DNA of 64,000 bases. Origin: Paenarthrobacter nitroguajacolicus. Lineage in GTDB: Bacteria; Actinomycetota; Actinomycetes; Actinomycetales; Micrococcaceae. Shown piece after piece: positions 44,379-53,059 of this stretch; within the stretch, counting starts at the first letter, position 1, and each line of letters begins with the position of its first letter. The notes below the pieces were generated by a model. It worked only from the letters and a program-made list of their open reading frames with translations, did no database searches and was not told the origin of the DNA. A program made the position numbers and the translations under genes. The DNA is taken from contig NZ_JAQPPK010000010.1 in the NCBI RefSeq assembly GCF_029952445.1, forward strand, positions 1 to 64,000, given 5' to 3'.

Positions 44379-45674
44379 TTGAAGCAGGACCCTGCCGTGG
44401 TCGAAACCCAGACACCCCAGAAAACCCAGAAACCTCGGAACAAGCAACCGGCGCAGTCGCCCGAGGCGACGCCCCGCGACCTGTCAACGGGCAACCGTCC
44501 CGCCAAAATCCCCTGGGGCGGCCTGCTTGTCCTCGCGGCCGCCGGCTTCACCGCGGTCACCACGGAACTCCTGCCCTCGGGCCTCCTGCCGCAAATCAGC
44601 CGGGACCTCGGCGTGGACGAATCGGCTGTCGGCTCGCTGACTGCCGTCTATGCGGCCATCATCGTCTTCACTGCCCTGCCTCTCTCGAGGTTCCTTGCCG
44701 GTCGCGTTCCACGGAAGACCCTGCTCATCGCTACCGTGCTGGCGTTTGCCGTCAGCAATGTCCTGCTGGCACTGAGCCCCACCCTTGGCTGGGCGATTGG
44801 CGCCCGGCTCCTTGGCGGCATCGCCCATGGCATGTTGTGGTCCAGCATGGCACCCTATGTGGCGCGCATCGTCCCGGCGCATTCTGTGGGAAAGTCCATG
44901 GCTGTGGTGTTCAGCGGCAACAGTATTGCCTTGGCCGTAGGAGCGCCCATCGGGACATTGATGGGCTCGCTCATGACCTGGCGGGCCTCGTTCATGGTCC
45001 TGGCCGGCGTCGGTGCGGTGCTGGCCCTGTTGGCGTTCTGGCTCCTTCCCGGCGCCCACGACCAGTCCAGCCAGAAGGCTCCGTCTCTTCGCGCTGCCAT
45101 GAAACTGCCGGGCGTAATCGCTATTGCCGTAGCTTGGCCGCTCTTGCTGCTGGCCCACTTCACGCTGTTCACTTACGTTGCGCCCTTCCTGCTGGCATCC
45201 GGGCTGCCGGAATCCGCCACGAGCATCTCCCTGTCCGTCGTGGGAGTGGCCAGCCTCGTGGGGATCTGGATTGCCGGAATGACAGCGGACTCGCGCCCGC
45301 GGCGATCGGTGATTACCGCCGTCGTACTGTTGACGCTTTCGTTCGCCCTGCTGCCGGCGTTGGGCGGCACCTGGGTTGGGGCGTTTGGCCTGATGACCCT
45401 GTGGGGAATCGCGTTCGGCGCCGTGGGTATCTACAACCAGGCGGCGATCCTCCGCGCGGGCGGCGAGCACAAGGACGCTGCAAACGGCCTCACCGTGGTG
45501 ACCATCCAACTGGGTATCGCCGTCGGCGCCGTGTACGGTGCGTTCGCCCTCACCACCGTGGGCGCGCAGCTGGTGCCTTTGGCCGCGGCGGTCCCTACTG
45601 CTGTGGCCCTGGTGATCATCATCGCGAGCCGTCGCGGCGGGTACCCCGCAGGGCCGCGGGAGAAGCGCCGTTAA
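44379..45674 (+). CDS. MFS transporter, DHA1-type exporter
   Basis: 431 residues, 12 helices after a 45-residue soluble N-terminus. The segment LTAVYAAIIVFTALPLSRFLAGRVPRK holds the loop 2-3 motif, and GGIAHGMLWSSMAPYVARIV the helix-5 region of drug/sugar antiporters of the arabinose-efflux group. TTG start with AAAGGAG 6 bases upstream. Substrate unknown; no adjacent regulator. Confidence 0.82.
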   Translation: MKQDPAVVETQTPQKTQKPRNKQPAQSPEATPRDLSTGNRPAKIPWGGLLVLAAAGFTAVTTELLPSGLLPQISRDLGVDESAVGSLTAVYAAIIVFTALPLSRFLAGRVPRKTLLIATVLAFAVSNVLLALSPTLGWAIGARLLGGIAHGMLWSSMAPYVARIVPAHSVGKSMAVVFSGNSIALAVGAPIGTLMGSLMTWRASFMVLAGVGAVLALLAFWLLPGAHDQSSQKAPSLRAAMKLPGVIAIAVAWPLLLLAHFTLFTYVAPFLLASGLPESATSISLSVVGVASLVGIWIAGMTADSRPRRSVITAVVLLTLSFALLPALGGTWVGAFGLMTLWGIAFGAVGIYNQAAILRAGGEHKDAANGLTVVTIQLGIAVGAVYGAFALTTVGAQLVPLAAAVPTAVALVIIIASRRGGYPAGPREKRR

Positions 45675-45723
45675 CATTCCCGAAACATGCCAGTGACCTG
45701 ATCTTCACGAACGGAAGATTTCT

Positions 45724-45780
45724 GTAACTTACCTGCAACTTAGCTCTTCTGAGTCGGAAACATAGCTCACCGAATATAGA
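45724..45780 (+). promoter_or_regulatory. Candidate GlnR operator and promoter of the ammonium transporter
   Basis: GTAAC (45724), GCAAC (45735), GAAAC (45757) and CACCG (45768) fall on an 11-base grid, as in GTnAC-N6-GnAAC GlnR boxes of actinobacteria. A TATAGAT -10 candidate follows at 45776. This implies induction under nitrogen limitation. Confidence 0.6.
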
Positions 45781-45849
45781 TCGGGGGGCTAGCAAGGGCC
45801 GGATGAATCCAGGCCCGTTTCGGACAGGCTTGATAAGAAGGGAACGCAG

Positions 45850-47178
45850 GTGGAGATCTCTGCGCAGAACGTCTGGATGATGTTGTCGGCGGCCATGGTG
45901 CTCTTCATGACCCCCGGCCTCGGTCTGTTCTATGGCGGCATGACCCGCGCCAAGGCAGCACTGAACATGATCATGATGAGCTTCATCTCGGCGGGAATCG
46001 TGGGCGTGGTCTGGGTCCTTTGGGGCTATTCGATGACCACCGGCGACGGCTTCCTGGGGCTGTTCGGCAATCCGTTCGCGCACTTCGGCCTGCAGGATCT
46101 GCTGGGCACGCCCGACCTCATCAAGGCCACCTTCGCAGCCACGTTCGCCATCATCACGGTGGCCCTCATCAGTGGCGCCATCGCTGACCGGGCCAAGTTC
46201 GGTGCCTGGGCGTTGTTCGTCCCCATCTGGGTAACCGTTGTCTACTGCCCCCTGGCCTACATGGTGTGGGGCGGCGGGCTGATGAGCGCCGGCGGTGCCG
46301 TGTCCGACGTCTTCGGCCAGGTGATCGACTTTGCCGGTGGCGCAGTTGTTGAGGTCAGCTCCGGAACTGCCGCTTTCGTCCTCGCATTGATCGTGGGGAA
46401 GCGTCATGGGTTCGCCAAGGACCCCAACCACCGGCCGCACAACGTCCCGTTCATCATGATCGGCGCAGCAATCCTCTGGTTCGGCTGGTTCGGCTTCAAC
46501 GGCGGAGCTGCCACCACTGCCGCCCAGGCCGGCCTCATCTGGGTCAACACCCTTGTTACCCCCGCCGCGGCAATGCTCAGCTGGCTGGTGGTGGAGAAAG
46601 TCCGCCACGGCCACCCCACATCCTTGGGAGCTGCATCCGGTGTTGTGGCCGGCCTCGTGGCCATCACGCCCTCCTGCGCCAACATCACTCCCCTGGCGGC
46701 TCTGGGCCTGGGCCTTGTGGCCGGCGCTGCCTGCGCTGTGTTCGTTGACCTCAAGTACAAGTTCGGTTTCGACGACTCGCTGGACGTCGTGGGCGTCCAC
46801 TTCGGCGCCGGTGTGATCGGCACCCTTTCCCTGGGCTTCATCGCCTTCCCCCACGACGGCGTGGCAGGTGGCCTCCTCTACGGCGGCGGTCCGCAGCAGC
46901 TGATTGCTCAGATCGTAGCTGTTGTGATCACGATTGCGCTGTCCGGTGTGGGCACCCTGGTCATTGGTCGAATCATCCACAAGACAATCGGCTTCCGGGT
47001 TCCCCACGAGCACGAAGTCACCGGCGTGGACCTCACTCAGCATGCCGAGTCCGCGTACGAGTTCGGCCTCACCGCCCACGGCCATTTCCGTCAGCAGCAG
47101 GCACACTTGTCAGCGCTGATCACCCGGAAGCCTGCAGTTTCCAAGCCGGTGGAAGCCAAGGAAGACAGCCTGGCCTAG
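45850..47178 (+). CDS. amt: Ammonium transporter (Amt) with Glu at first twin-His position
   Basis: 442 residues, 11 helices; GTG start with AGAAGGGA upstream. Recognisable: GLFYGGMTRAK (helix 1), IDFAGGAVVEVSSGTAAF (helix 5), FGWFGFNGGA and VVGVHFGAGVIG. Asp160 is kept, the second pore histidine is H317, but the first twin histidine is Glu168. This E/H pair is known from fungal Mep1/Mep3-type transporters. A GlnK-type PII gene, commonly next to amtB, is absent; the next gene is convergent and overlaps it by CTAG. Confidence 0.9.
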   Translation: MEISAQNVWMMLSAAMVLFMTPGLGLFYGGMTRAKAALNMIMMSFISAGIVGVVWVLWGYSMTTGDGFLGLFGNPFAHFGLQDLLGTPDLIKATFAATFAIITVALISGAIADRAKFGAWALFVPIWVTVVYCPLAYMVWGGGLMSAGGAVSDVFGQVIDFAGGAVVEVSSGTAAFVLALIVGKRHGFAKDPNHRPHNVPFIMIGAAILWFGWFGFNGGAATTAAQAGLIWVNTLVTPAAAMLSWLVVEKVRHGHPTSLGAASGVVAGLVAITPSCANITPLAALGLGLVAGAACAVFVDLKYKFGFDDSLDVVGVHFGAGVIGTLSLGFIAFPHDGVAGGLLYGGGPQQLIAQIVAVVITIALSGVGTLVIGRIIHKTIGFRVPHEHEVTGVDLTQHAESAYEFGLTAHGHFRQQQAHLSALITRKPAVSKPVEAKEDSLA

Positions 47179-47771
47179 CCGGAGCCGTTCCAGAGGCGCT
47201 GCCACCACGTGCGCCTTGTCATGGGTGCGGACTCAGGTTCAGCCGGGGCAGTCGCGGCCCGCCGTTCCCTCCACCGTTGAAGCTCAACGTCCACGTCACG
47301 AAGCTTGGTGATCACCGGAGGCCCGCCCTGCAACTGTCGCCGGGCCTCAATCAACCTCTTGTTGAAGTCGTCCAGAATGTCCCGGACCTGTTTCTCGGTG
47401 TACTGCTGATCCAACTTTGCATCCAGTTCGGCGTCTTCGATCCGCAGCAGGATGGCGGGAGGGCCGATGCCGCTCAGCTGTTCGCGCTGGATCAGGCCTT
47501 TGACCCACCAGTCGGGGTCGTAGTGCTCGCCAAGTCCTGGTATCGGTTTGCCCGCGTATTTCAGGTTGTCGAACTTCCCCTGGTTCATGGCGTCGCGGAT
47601 CAGGTATTCGACCCGTGCAGAATCGTCCACCTTCCGGCGTTTCTCGCGCTCCTCTGCATCGGCTGCCTCAAGCTCGGCATCCTCCTGCGCGTTGCCGCCC
47701 CAACCGCGCACGGCGCGAAGTTCCGCCCCGCGCTCGAGCTTCCGCCTGAACGCGTTGTTCCCGGCACTCAT
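47175..47771 (-). CDS. DUF1992 (DnaJ homologue C28-like) protein
   Basis: 198 residues. The DUF1992 core is YLIRDAMNQGKFDNLKYAGKPIPGLG followed by WWVKGLIQREQLSG. There is no J domain; bacterial members have unknown function. Charged, probably helical segments follow (DAELDAKLDQQYTEKQVRDIL). The ATG at 47771 has GAGGTGG upstream and is preferred over an upstream frame. Confidence 0.8.
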   Translation of the reverse strand: MSAGNNAFRRKLERGAELRAVRGWGGNAQEDAELEAADAEEREKRRKVDDSARVEYLIRDAMNQGKFDNLKYAGKPIPGLGEHYDPDWWVKGLIQREQLSGIGPPAILLRIEDAELDAKLDQQYTEKQVRDILDDFNKRLIEARRQLQGGPPVITKLRDVDVELQRWRERRAATAPAEPESAPMTRRTWWQRLWNGSG

Positions 47772-47898
47772 CGTGTCCGCCACCTCCTCGAACGGCAGCC
47801 CTCGCCTGCCGGAATTCGTGGTCCTGCATCCAGTATTCCGCACCTTGCAGTGGTTAATCCCGTACCCAGCGCTACGTCATCGAAACCTGGGGTGTACG

Positions 47899-47987
47899 GC
47901 CACCACCCACTTTGAAACTGAAACTGCCCCGGCACGCCGGGTGATACGGAGTGTCGGGGCAGTTTGCCGGCCAAAGTGGGTGGTGGC
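47899..47987. repeat. Nested palindrome between DUF1992 gene and SulP gene
   Basis: Outer arms 47899-47914 and 47972-47987 (GCCACCACCCACTTTG type) and inner arms 47921-47931 and 47955-47965 (AAACTGCCCCG type) are exact complements. It lies downstream of the SulP fusion gene (-) and upstream of the DUF1992 gene, so it can terminate the former. Confidence 0.75.
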
Positions 47988-47999
47988 GGCCCGCGTGGG

Positions 48000-50318
48000 C
48001 TAACGAACGGCCATGCTCGGATCCAACTGTTCGATTCCCTCGGGGGTCACCAAGACCACCCGTGCCGTGCAGATGTCGTAGAACAGGCCGGTTGCCTGCA
48101 CTTGGCCGGATGCCACAGCAGGGCCAGTGACGTGGTGTTCGGCCAGTTTGCCCAGTTGCATGGCCACATTCACCATGCTGAGCTGATCCAGTCGGCTGAA
48201 TCCCTCAGCTTCGGCGGCCCGGGCCACGGGGTGTCCTGCGAGGAGTGCCTGGTAGCTGGGTCGCGCATGCTCAAGCCACGTATCGAAGCCGCGTCCCAAA
48301 TCGGGAGCGGCACCCTCCGCATCGGCGATCACCGCTTTCATGGCTCCACAATTGGAGTGGCCGCAGACAACGATCGAGTCCACGGACAAGGCCTTCACGG
48401 CAAAGGCCAGCGTGGAGTCGATCGAGGCGTCATGGTCGTCGCTGCAGACAACGTTTCCGATGTTGCGCAGGGTCAGGAGATCTCCGGGGCCGCTGCTGGT
48501 GATGAGGTTCGGGTTCACCCGCGAATCAACGCACGCAACGAACAGGGTGTCGGGATTCTGCCCCTCGGTAAGATCCTGGACCAGGGGCCGGACCTTGTCC
48601 GCGTGCCGGCGATGGTACTTGTCGATGCCCAGGAGGATGGACCGCAGCGGCGGGTGCCGGTCGCCGTCGTCGTTCCCCTGGCCTGCCGCATCGGCGACCT
48701 GCCACGACGTGCGGGGCGGGAGCGGAAACTCGCGCGGTTCCTGACGCTGTGGGGTGTTGTCCTCGGCGTCGCTGAAGGCGGTTGTCCCGTGCTCTTCCAC
48801 CACCACGGTGGCGCCGCTGTTGCCCTGCTGCTGTTCCCAGGCCACCAGGGCTTCGCGGAAGGCGTGGTCGAGGTAGTCGGCGTTGAGTTCCACCACGGCG
48901 TCCCGGCCTTCGGGCACGGAATGCAGAACGCGGTTGAGCCGTGGCAGGGCGAAGAAGCTGCACGAGCCGGCGATGGTCACGCGCCAGGGCAGACCGGGTC
49001 CGGCCGGGGCATGCGCGTGGATCTGGGCCCGGAGCACCCTCCACAGCACGCAGAGCGCGGCGAGGGCAAGCCCGATGATGACGCCCTCCAGCAGGTTGAG
49101 GGCCACGACGCACAGGAGCGTGACCGCGTAGACCAGGAGGTCGCCGGTGCGAAGACTGGTGCGGATGTCGGCAACCTTGATGAGCTTCGCGCCAATCACC
49201 AACAGCAAACCGGCCAGGACGGACAGTGGAATCAGTTGTATGAGACCTGCGAACAAGGCGGAAAACACCAGGACCCAAACGCCGTGCAGAATGGCCGACG
49301 TCCGGCTTTTGGCACCGGCTTCCACGTTGGTGGCGCTGCGGACGATTACACCGGTGACGGGCAGGCCGCCGAGCATCCCGGAGACCACATTTGCTGAGCC
49401 CTGGCCCACGAGTTCGCGGTTGAGGTTGGTCCGGATTCCGCCGTGCATCTTGTCCACGGCAACCGCGGAAAGCAGCGATTCAATGCTGGCAATGAGGGCC
49501 ACGGTGATCACGGCCATGGCGGCGGCACGCCAGTTGCCATCGGGCAGGCTGGGGAGTGCGACGGCGTCGAAAATCGAACCAGTGAAGCTGATGCGCTCGA
49601 CGCCCGGCGCCACTGCGACTGACAGCGCGGTGACAGCAACGACGGCGGCCAAGGGCCCTGGGACTTTTCGCATCGCGGCGGGGAGGAACTTCCAGGACAG
49701 CAGGATCGCGACGACGGCCAACCCCAGCAGTGCCGAATGCAGTTCGACATTGGTGATGGCGACGGGGATTTCGGTGAGGTTTTCGACGGCGGAGCCCGCA
49801 GCCTGGCCGCCGAGCAGCACGTGGAGTTGCTGCAAAATGATGGTGATTCCGATACCCGCGAGCATCGCTTTGACCACCACTGGCGACACTGCCAGCGCGG
49901 CCCGGCCTATCCGGCTGACGCCCATGAGCAGTTGTACGACGCCGGCCGCTGCGGTGATGGCGCAGGTCACCTGCCAGCCGAATTCGGCAACCAGACCGGC
50001 GACGACGACGGTCAGTCCCGCGGCGGGGCCGCTCACCTGCAGTGGGGAACCGCCGAGGCTGCCCGCGACAATTCCGCCCACGGCCGCTGCGATGAGACCC
50101 GCCATGATCGGCGCTCCCGAAGCGGCAGCGATGCCGAGGGACAGCGGAAGGGCTACGAGGAAAACAACCAGTGACGCGGGCAGGTCGGCACCCAGGTTGC
50201 TGAGGAAGCTGGGTTTGGTGCTGGGTTTGCTGGTGCCGGTGCTGGGTTTGCTGGTGCCGGCTCCCGGCGGGCTGTGGGAGTCGGTGGGGACTGTGGCGGA
50301 TTCATTGGGTTGCGGCAT
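48000..50318 (-). CDS. SulP anion transporter fused to beta-carbonic anhydrase
   Basis: 772 residues. After a Ser/Pro/Thr-rich start (with the repeat GTSKPSTGTSKPSTKPS) come SulP helices beginning DLPASLVVFLVALPLSLGIA and containing SGPAAGLTVVVAGL. From about residue 560 on is a beta-carbonic anhydrase: FVACVDSRVNPN and VVCGHSNCGAMKA supply the Cys-Asp-Arg and His-Cys zinc residues. There is no STAS domain in the usual place. The fusion suggests bicarbonate transport with local CO2/HCO3- conversion. The ATG at 50318 has AGGAG upstream; the longer open frame to the right is antisense to the next gene. Confidence 0.9.
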   Translation of the reverse strand: MPQPNESATVPTDSHSPPGAGTSKPSTGTSKPSTKPSFLSNLGADLPASLVVFLVALPLSLGIAAASGAPIMAGLIAAAVGGIVAGSLGGSPLQVSGPAAGLTVVVAGLVAEFGWQVTCAITAAAGVVQLLMGVSRIGRAALAVSPVVVKAMLAGIGITIILQQLHVLLGGQAAGSAVENLTEIPVAITNVELHSALLGLAVVAILLSWKFLPAAMRKVPGPLAAVVAVTALSVAVAPGVERISFTGSIFDAVALPSLPDGNWRAAAMAVITVALIASIESLLSAVAVDKMHGGIRTNLNRELVGQGSANVVSGMLGGLPVTGVIVRSATNVEAGAKSRTSAILHGVWVLVFSALFAGLIQLIPLSVLAGLLLVIGAKLIKVADIRTSLRTGDLLVYAVTLLCVVALNLLEGVIIGLALAALCVLWRVLRAQIHAHAPAGPGLPWRVTIAGSCSFFALPRLNRVLHSVPEGRDAVVELNADYLDHAFREALVAWEQQQGNSGATVVVEEHGTTAFSDAEDNTPQRQEPREFPLPPRTSWQVADAAGQGNDDGDRHPPLRSILLGIDKYHRRHADKVRPLVQDLTEGQNPDTLFVACVDSRVNPNLITSSGPGDLLTLRNIGNVVCSDDHDASIDSTLAFAVKALSVDSIVVCGHSNCGAMKAVIADAEGAAPDLGRGFDTWLEHARPSYQALLAGHPVARAAEAEGFSRLDQLSMVNVAMQLGKLAEHHVTGPAVASGQVQATGLFYDICTARVVLVTPEGIEQLDPSMAVR

Positions 50319-50552
50319 TGGGTTCTCCTGGCTCGGAATGTGCTGACCCTTCCAAGCTACGGAACATGTCACGGTCGGTGACAATATGATGTGACAAGCG
50401 TGACAAAACTTGTGAAGATGCGGCGTCACGTGGGGACCAAGGGGAACTTTTGCCCGGGGCTGGTTCGTTGGGGGAAGGCTGATCCGTCTAAGCGGCGCCG
50501 GAAATCCACAATCCCGCCATACCCTAAGGGTCCTTAGCATAGGCTTGGGTTC

Positions 50553-51665
50553 ATGAGCGCACCCGATCCCCAACCCGTACGCATCAGCTCCGCACCCGTG
50601 CAGCTCCAAGCCTTGGAGCCGGCCCTGGAAAAGATCAGCGCAGCAGTGGGCGACGTCCCGGCCCTGATCTCCATCGCCCGCGAAATCGGACACACGGCGC
50701 CCATGCCAGGAGAGGGCAGCACAGCCAAGCTCTGGGAACTCCTGGCATCGGTCACAGCTGTGGACGTCGCAGCGGGGAGAGTGCTGGAACCCCACCTGGA
50801 TGCACTCGCGATCCTGGCCCAGTCCGGTGCTGGGATGGAGGCGACGGGCGCTTGGGGCGTCTTCGCTGCCGAGGGTCCGGGAATGAAGCTCGAAGCCAAG
50901 CGTGATGCCGCTGGAAACTACGTCCTCAATGGGTCGAAACCGTGGTGCTCCCTGGCCCAGCAACTGGACGGCGCGGTGATCACAGCACACACCGCGGACA
51001 ACAACAGGGCGGCCTTCGCGGTGAACCTCAAGGACTCCGGCGTGGCTGCGGAAACCCCGGCCTGGACGGCCCGCGGCCTGCAGGAAATCCCCAGCGGTAC
51101 GGTCCATTTCGACAACGTTCCCGTCGAGCCGATCGGCGGCGAGGGCTGGTACTTCAAACGCCCCGGCTTCGCGTGGGGCGGCATAGGGGTGGCCGCATGT
51201 TGGCTGGGCGGTGCAGTAACGCTGGCCCGGGATTACGCCACGGCCCTGGAGAAAGGCGCCGACAACGGCCGCGAACCTGACCAGATCGCACTGGCCACCT
51301 TGGGAGAAATAGACCGCACCATCAGCATGGTCACCGGCTATCTCGCCCAGGCCGCGGAACGGATCGACGGCGGCGAACTGGAGAGCGCCGACAGCGGCAG
51401 CCCGGACAGCGTCGGTGCGGGCAATACAAGCCAAGACGACCCAAGCGCTTGGAGCGAAGCCTTGTGCGTCCGCGGAACTGTTGCCGCCGCCGTCGAACGC
51501 ATCCAGACCCTGGTGACCCAGAACCTGGGGCCGGGCCCGCTGGCGTTCAACGAGACTTACGGAAAGCGCATGGCTGACCTGTCGTTGTACATCCGGCAGC
51601 ATCACGCCATGCGCGACGACGCCCAACTGGGCGCCCTGACGTTGAAAGGGGACCGCAGTTGGTGA
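50553..51665 (+). CDS. Acyl-CoA dehydrogenase-like flavoprotein
   Basis: 370 residues. Segments GVFAAEGPGMKLEAKRDAAGNYVLNGSKPWCSLAQ and AWTARGLQEIPSGTVHFDNVPV match the middle beta domain of acyl-CoA dehydrogenases, and the C-terminal helices follow. The usual catalytic Glu region is degenerate, so the reaction is unclear. It is the first gene of a coupled trio with a PIG-L/methyltransferase fusion and a glycosyltransferase; the next GTG overlaps its TGA (GTGA). Confidence 0.82.
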   Translation: MSAPDPQPVRISSAPVQLQALEPALEKISAAVGDVPALISIAREIGHTAPMPGEGSTAKLWELLASVTAVDVAAGRVLEPHLDALAILAQSGAGMEATGAWGVFAAEGPGMKLEAKRDAAGNYVLNGSKPWCSLAQQLDGAVITAHTADNNRAAFAVNLKDSGVAAETPAWTARGLQEIPSGTVHFDNVPVEPIGGEGWYFKRPGFAWGGIGVAACWLGGAVTLARDYATALEKGADNGREPDQIALATLGEIDRTISMVTGYLAQAAERIDGGELESADSGSPDSVGAGNTSQDDPSAWSEALCVRGTVAAAVERIQTLVTQNLGPGPLAFNETYGKRMADLSLYIRQHHAMRDDAQLGALTLKGDRSW

Positions 51666-53059
51666 CTTTTACGCACGCAGATACCGGCACGTCCGAGTCG
51701 GACTGGGCCCGCAGCGGAGTGGCCGCCCTGCCGGAATTGCCGCTGAACGCGTCGGAACTCGCGACCATGACGTTCATAGTGCTGGCGGCGCATCCGGACG
51801 ATGAAACCCTCGGCGCTGGCGGCTTTCTCGCCCAACTTCACGCAGCCGGCGCCCACATCAGGATCCTGCTCTGCACCGCCGGCGAGGCGTCGCACCCGCA
51901 ATCGCCAACGACGACGCCGGAAGAGCTTGCCGCTGTCCGGCTCACAGAGTTCGACGCGGCTGTGTCCGGGCTGGCTCCGGGAGCGACGTGGAAGTTCCTG
52001 GAACTGCCCGACGGCCAACTGGCGGCCAACGCAGACAGGATCGCGGAGGCGCTACGGGACGCTATCGCAGCTTCAGGCTCAGCGGCGGAAAACGTCGCAA
52101 TCGTGGCCCCCTATCGTTCCGACGGGCACACCGACCACGACACCCTGGGCGCCACGGCCGCGGAGGTCGCCGCCGGTGGTGGCCACAGCTTGTTGGAATA
52201 CCCCATCTGGTACTGGCTGTGGGCGCGGCCGGACGATGAAAGCTGGCGGAGCTGGGTCCGGGTCCCGCTCACCAAACCGGAGCGGGCAGCCAAGGCAACC
52301 GCGATGCGCGCCCACGCCTCACAAACGGAGCCGCTGTCCCCGCAACCCGGCGATGAAACCCTGCTTTCAGGCACCTTCCTGGAACACTTCGCCAGGCCGT
52401 GGGAAACTTTCGTCTGGCACCCCTCGACGGCGGGCAGCAACAGCGCCAAGGACGCGGAGCGGATCTTCGACGAGGTCCATTCCCGGGAAGACGATCCCTG
52501 GAGCTACACGAGCAGTTGGTATGAACGCCGCAAGAGGGCCCTGACTTTGGCGGCCCTTCCCGAGGAATCCTACGAGTCGGGGCTGGAGCTGGGCTGTTCC
52601 ATTGGCACGCTGAGCGAGGAACTCGCCAAGCGTTGCCGGACCTTCCTGGGAGTGGATGCCAGCGGCACGGCACTGGTGGAAGCCCGCAGGCGTCTTGCCG
52701 ACTACCCGTCCGCTGAGGCCCGACACCTTACCATGCCGCATGAGTGGCCCGAGGGTACGTTCGATCTTGTGGCGCTGTCCGAGACGGGCTACTACCTCTC
52801 ACCGGAGGAGCTCACCGAACTCTATGGCCGGATCCAGGCTTCCACCCGGCCCGGCGGGACATTGATCCTGTGTCACTGGCGGCACCCGATCTCCGGCTGG
52901 CAGCTCGACGCAGAAGCCGTCCATTCGATGGCCCGAACCCAGCTGCGATGGCCGACTCATGGGCTTTACCGCGAGAAGGATTTCGTTCTGGAAGTCCTTC
53001 TCGCACCGGGCGGCGAACCTGGCGGCGCCCCGGACGGCGCCCCGGACGGCGCGACGTGA
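51662..53059 (+). CDS. PIG-L deacetylase fused to class I methyltransferase
   Basis: 465 residues. The PIG-L/LmbE domain has the zinc motif AAHPDDETLGAGGFLA and the HTDHDTLG motif, pointing to N-deacetylation of an amino sugar. From about residue 290 a NodS-like SAM methyltransferase follows (GLELGCSIGTLSEELAKRC, TFDLVALSETGYYL). The two active sites probably act on one molecule in turn: deacetylate, then N-methylate. The GTG at 51662 overlaps the previous stop; a TTG three bases earlier is also open. The C-terminus has an EPGGAPDGAPDGA repeat. Confidence 0.87.
   Translation: MTFTHADTGTSESDWARSGVAALPELPLNASELATMTFIVLAAHPDDETLGAGGFLAQLHAAGAHIRILLCTAGEASHPQSPTTTPEELAAVRLTEFDAAVSGLAPGATWKFLELPDGQLAANADRIAEALRDAIAASGSAAENVAIVAPYRSDGHTDHDTLGATAAEVAAGGGHSLLEYPIWYWLWARPDDESWRSWVRVPLTKPERAAKATAMRAHASQTEPLSPQPGDETLLSGTFLEHFARPWETFVWHPSTAGSNSAKDAERIFDEVHSREDDPWSYTSSWYERRKRALTLAALPEESYESGLELGCSIGTLSEELAKRCRTFLGVDASGTALVEARRRLADYPSAEARHLTMPHEWPEGTFDLVALSETGYYLSPEELTELYGRIQASTRPGGTLILCHWRHPISGWQLDAEAVHSMARTQLRWPTHGLYREKDFVLEVLLAPGGEPGGAPDGAPDGAT

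Noticed and set aside
50319..51626. A 436-codon upstream extension of the SulP fusion gene
   Set aside because: It is antisense to the acyl-CoA dehydrogenase-like gene; the ATG at 50318 has a good ribosome site and the family N-terminus starts there.
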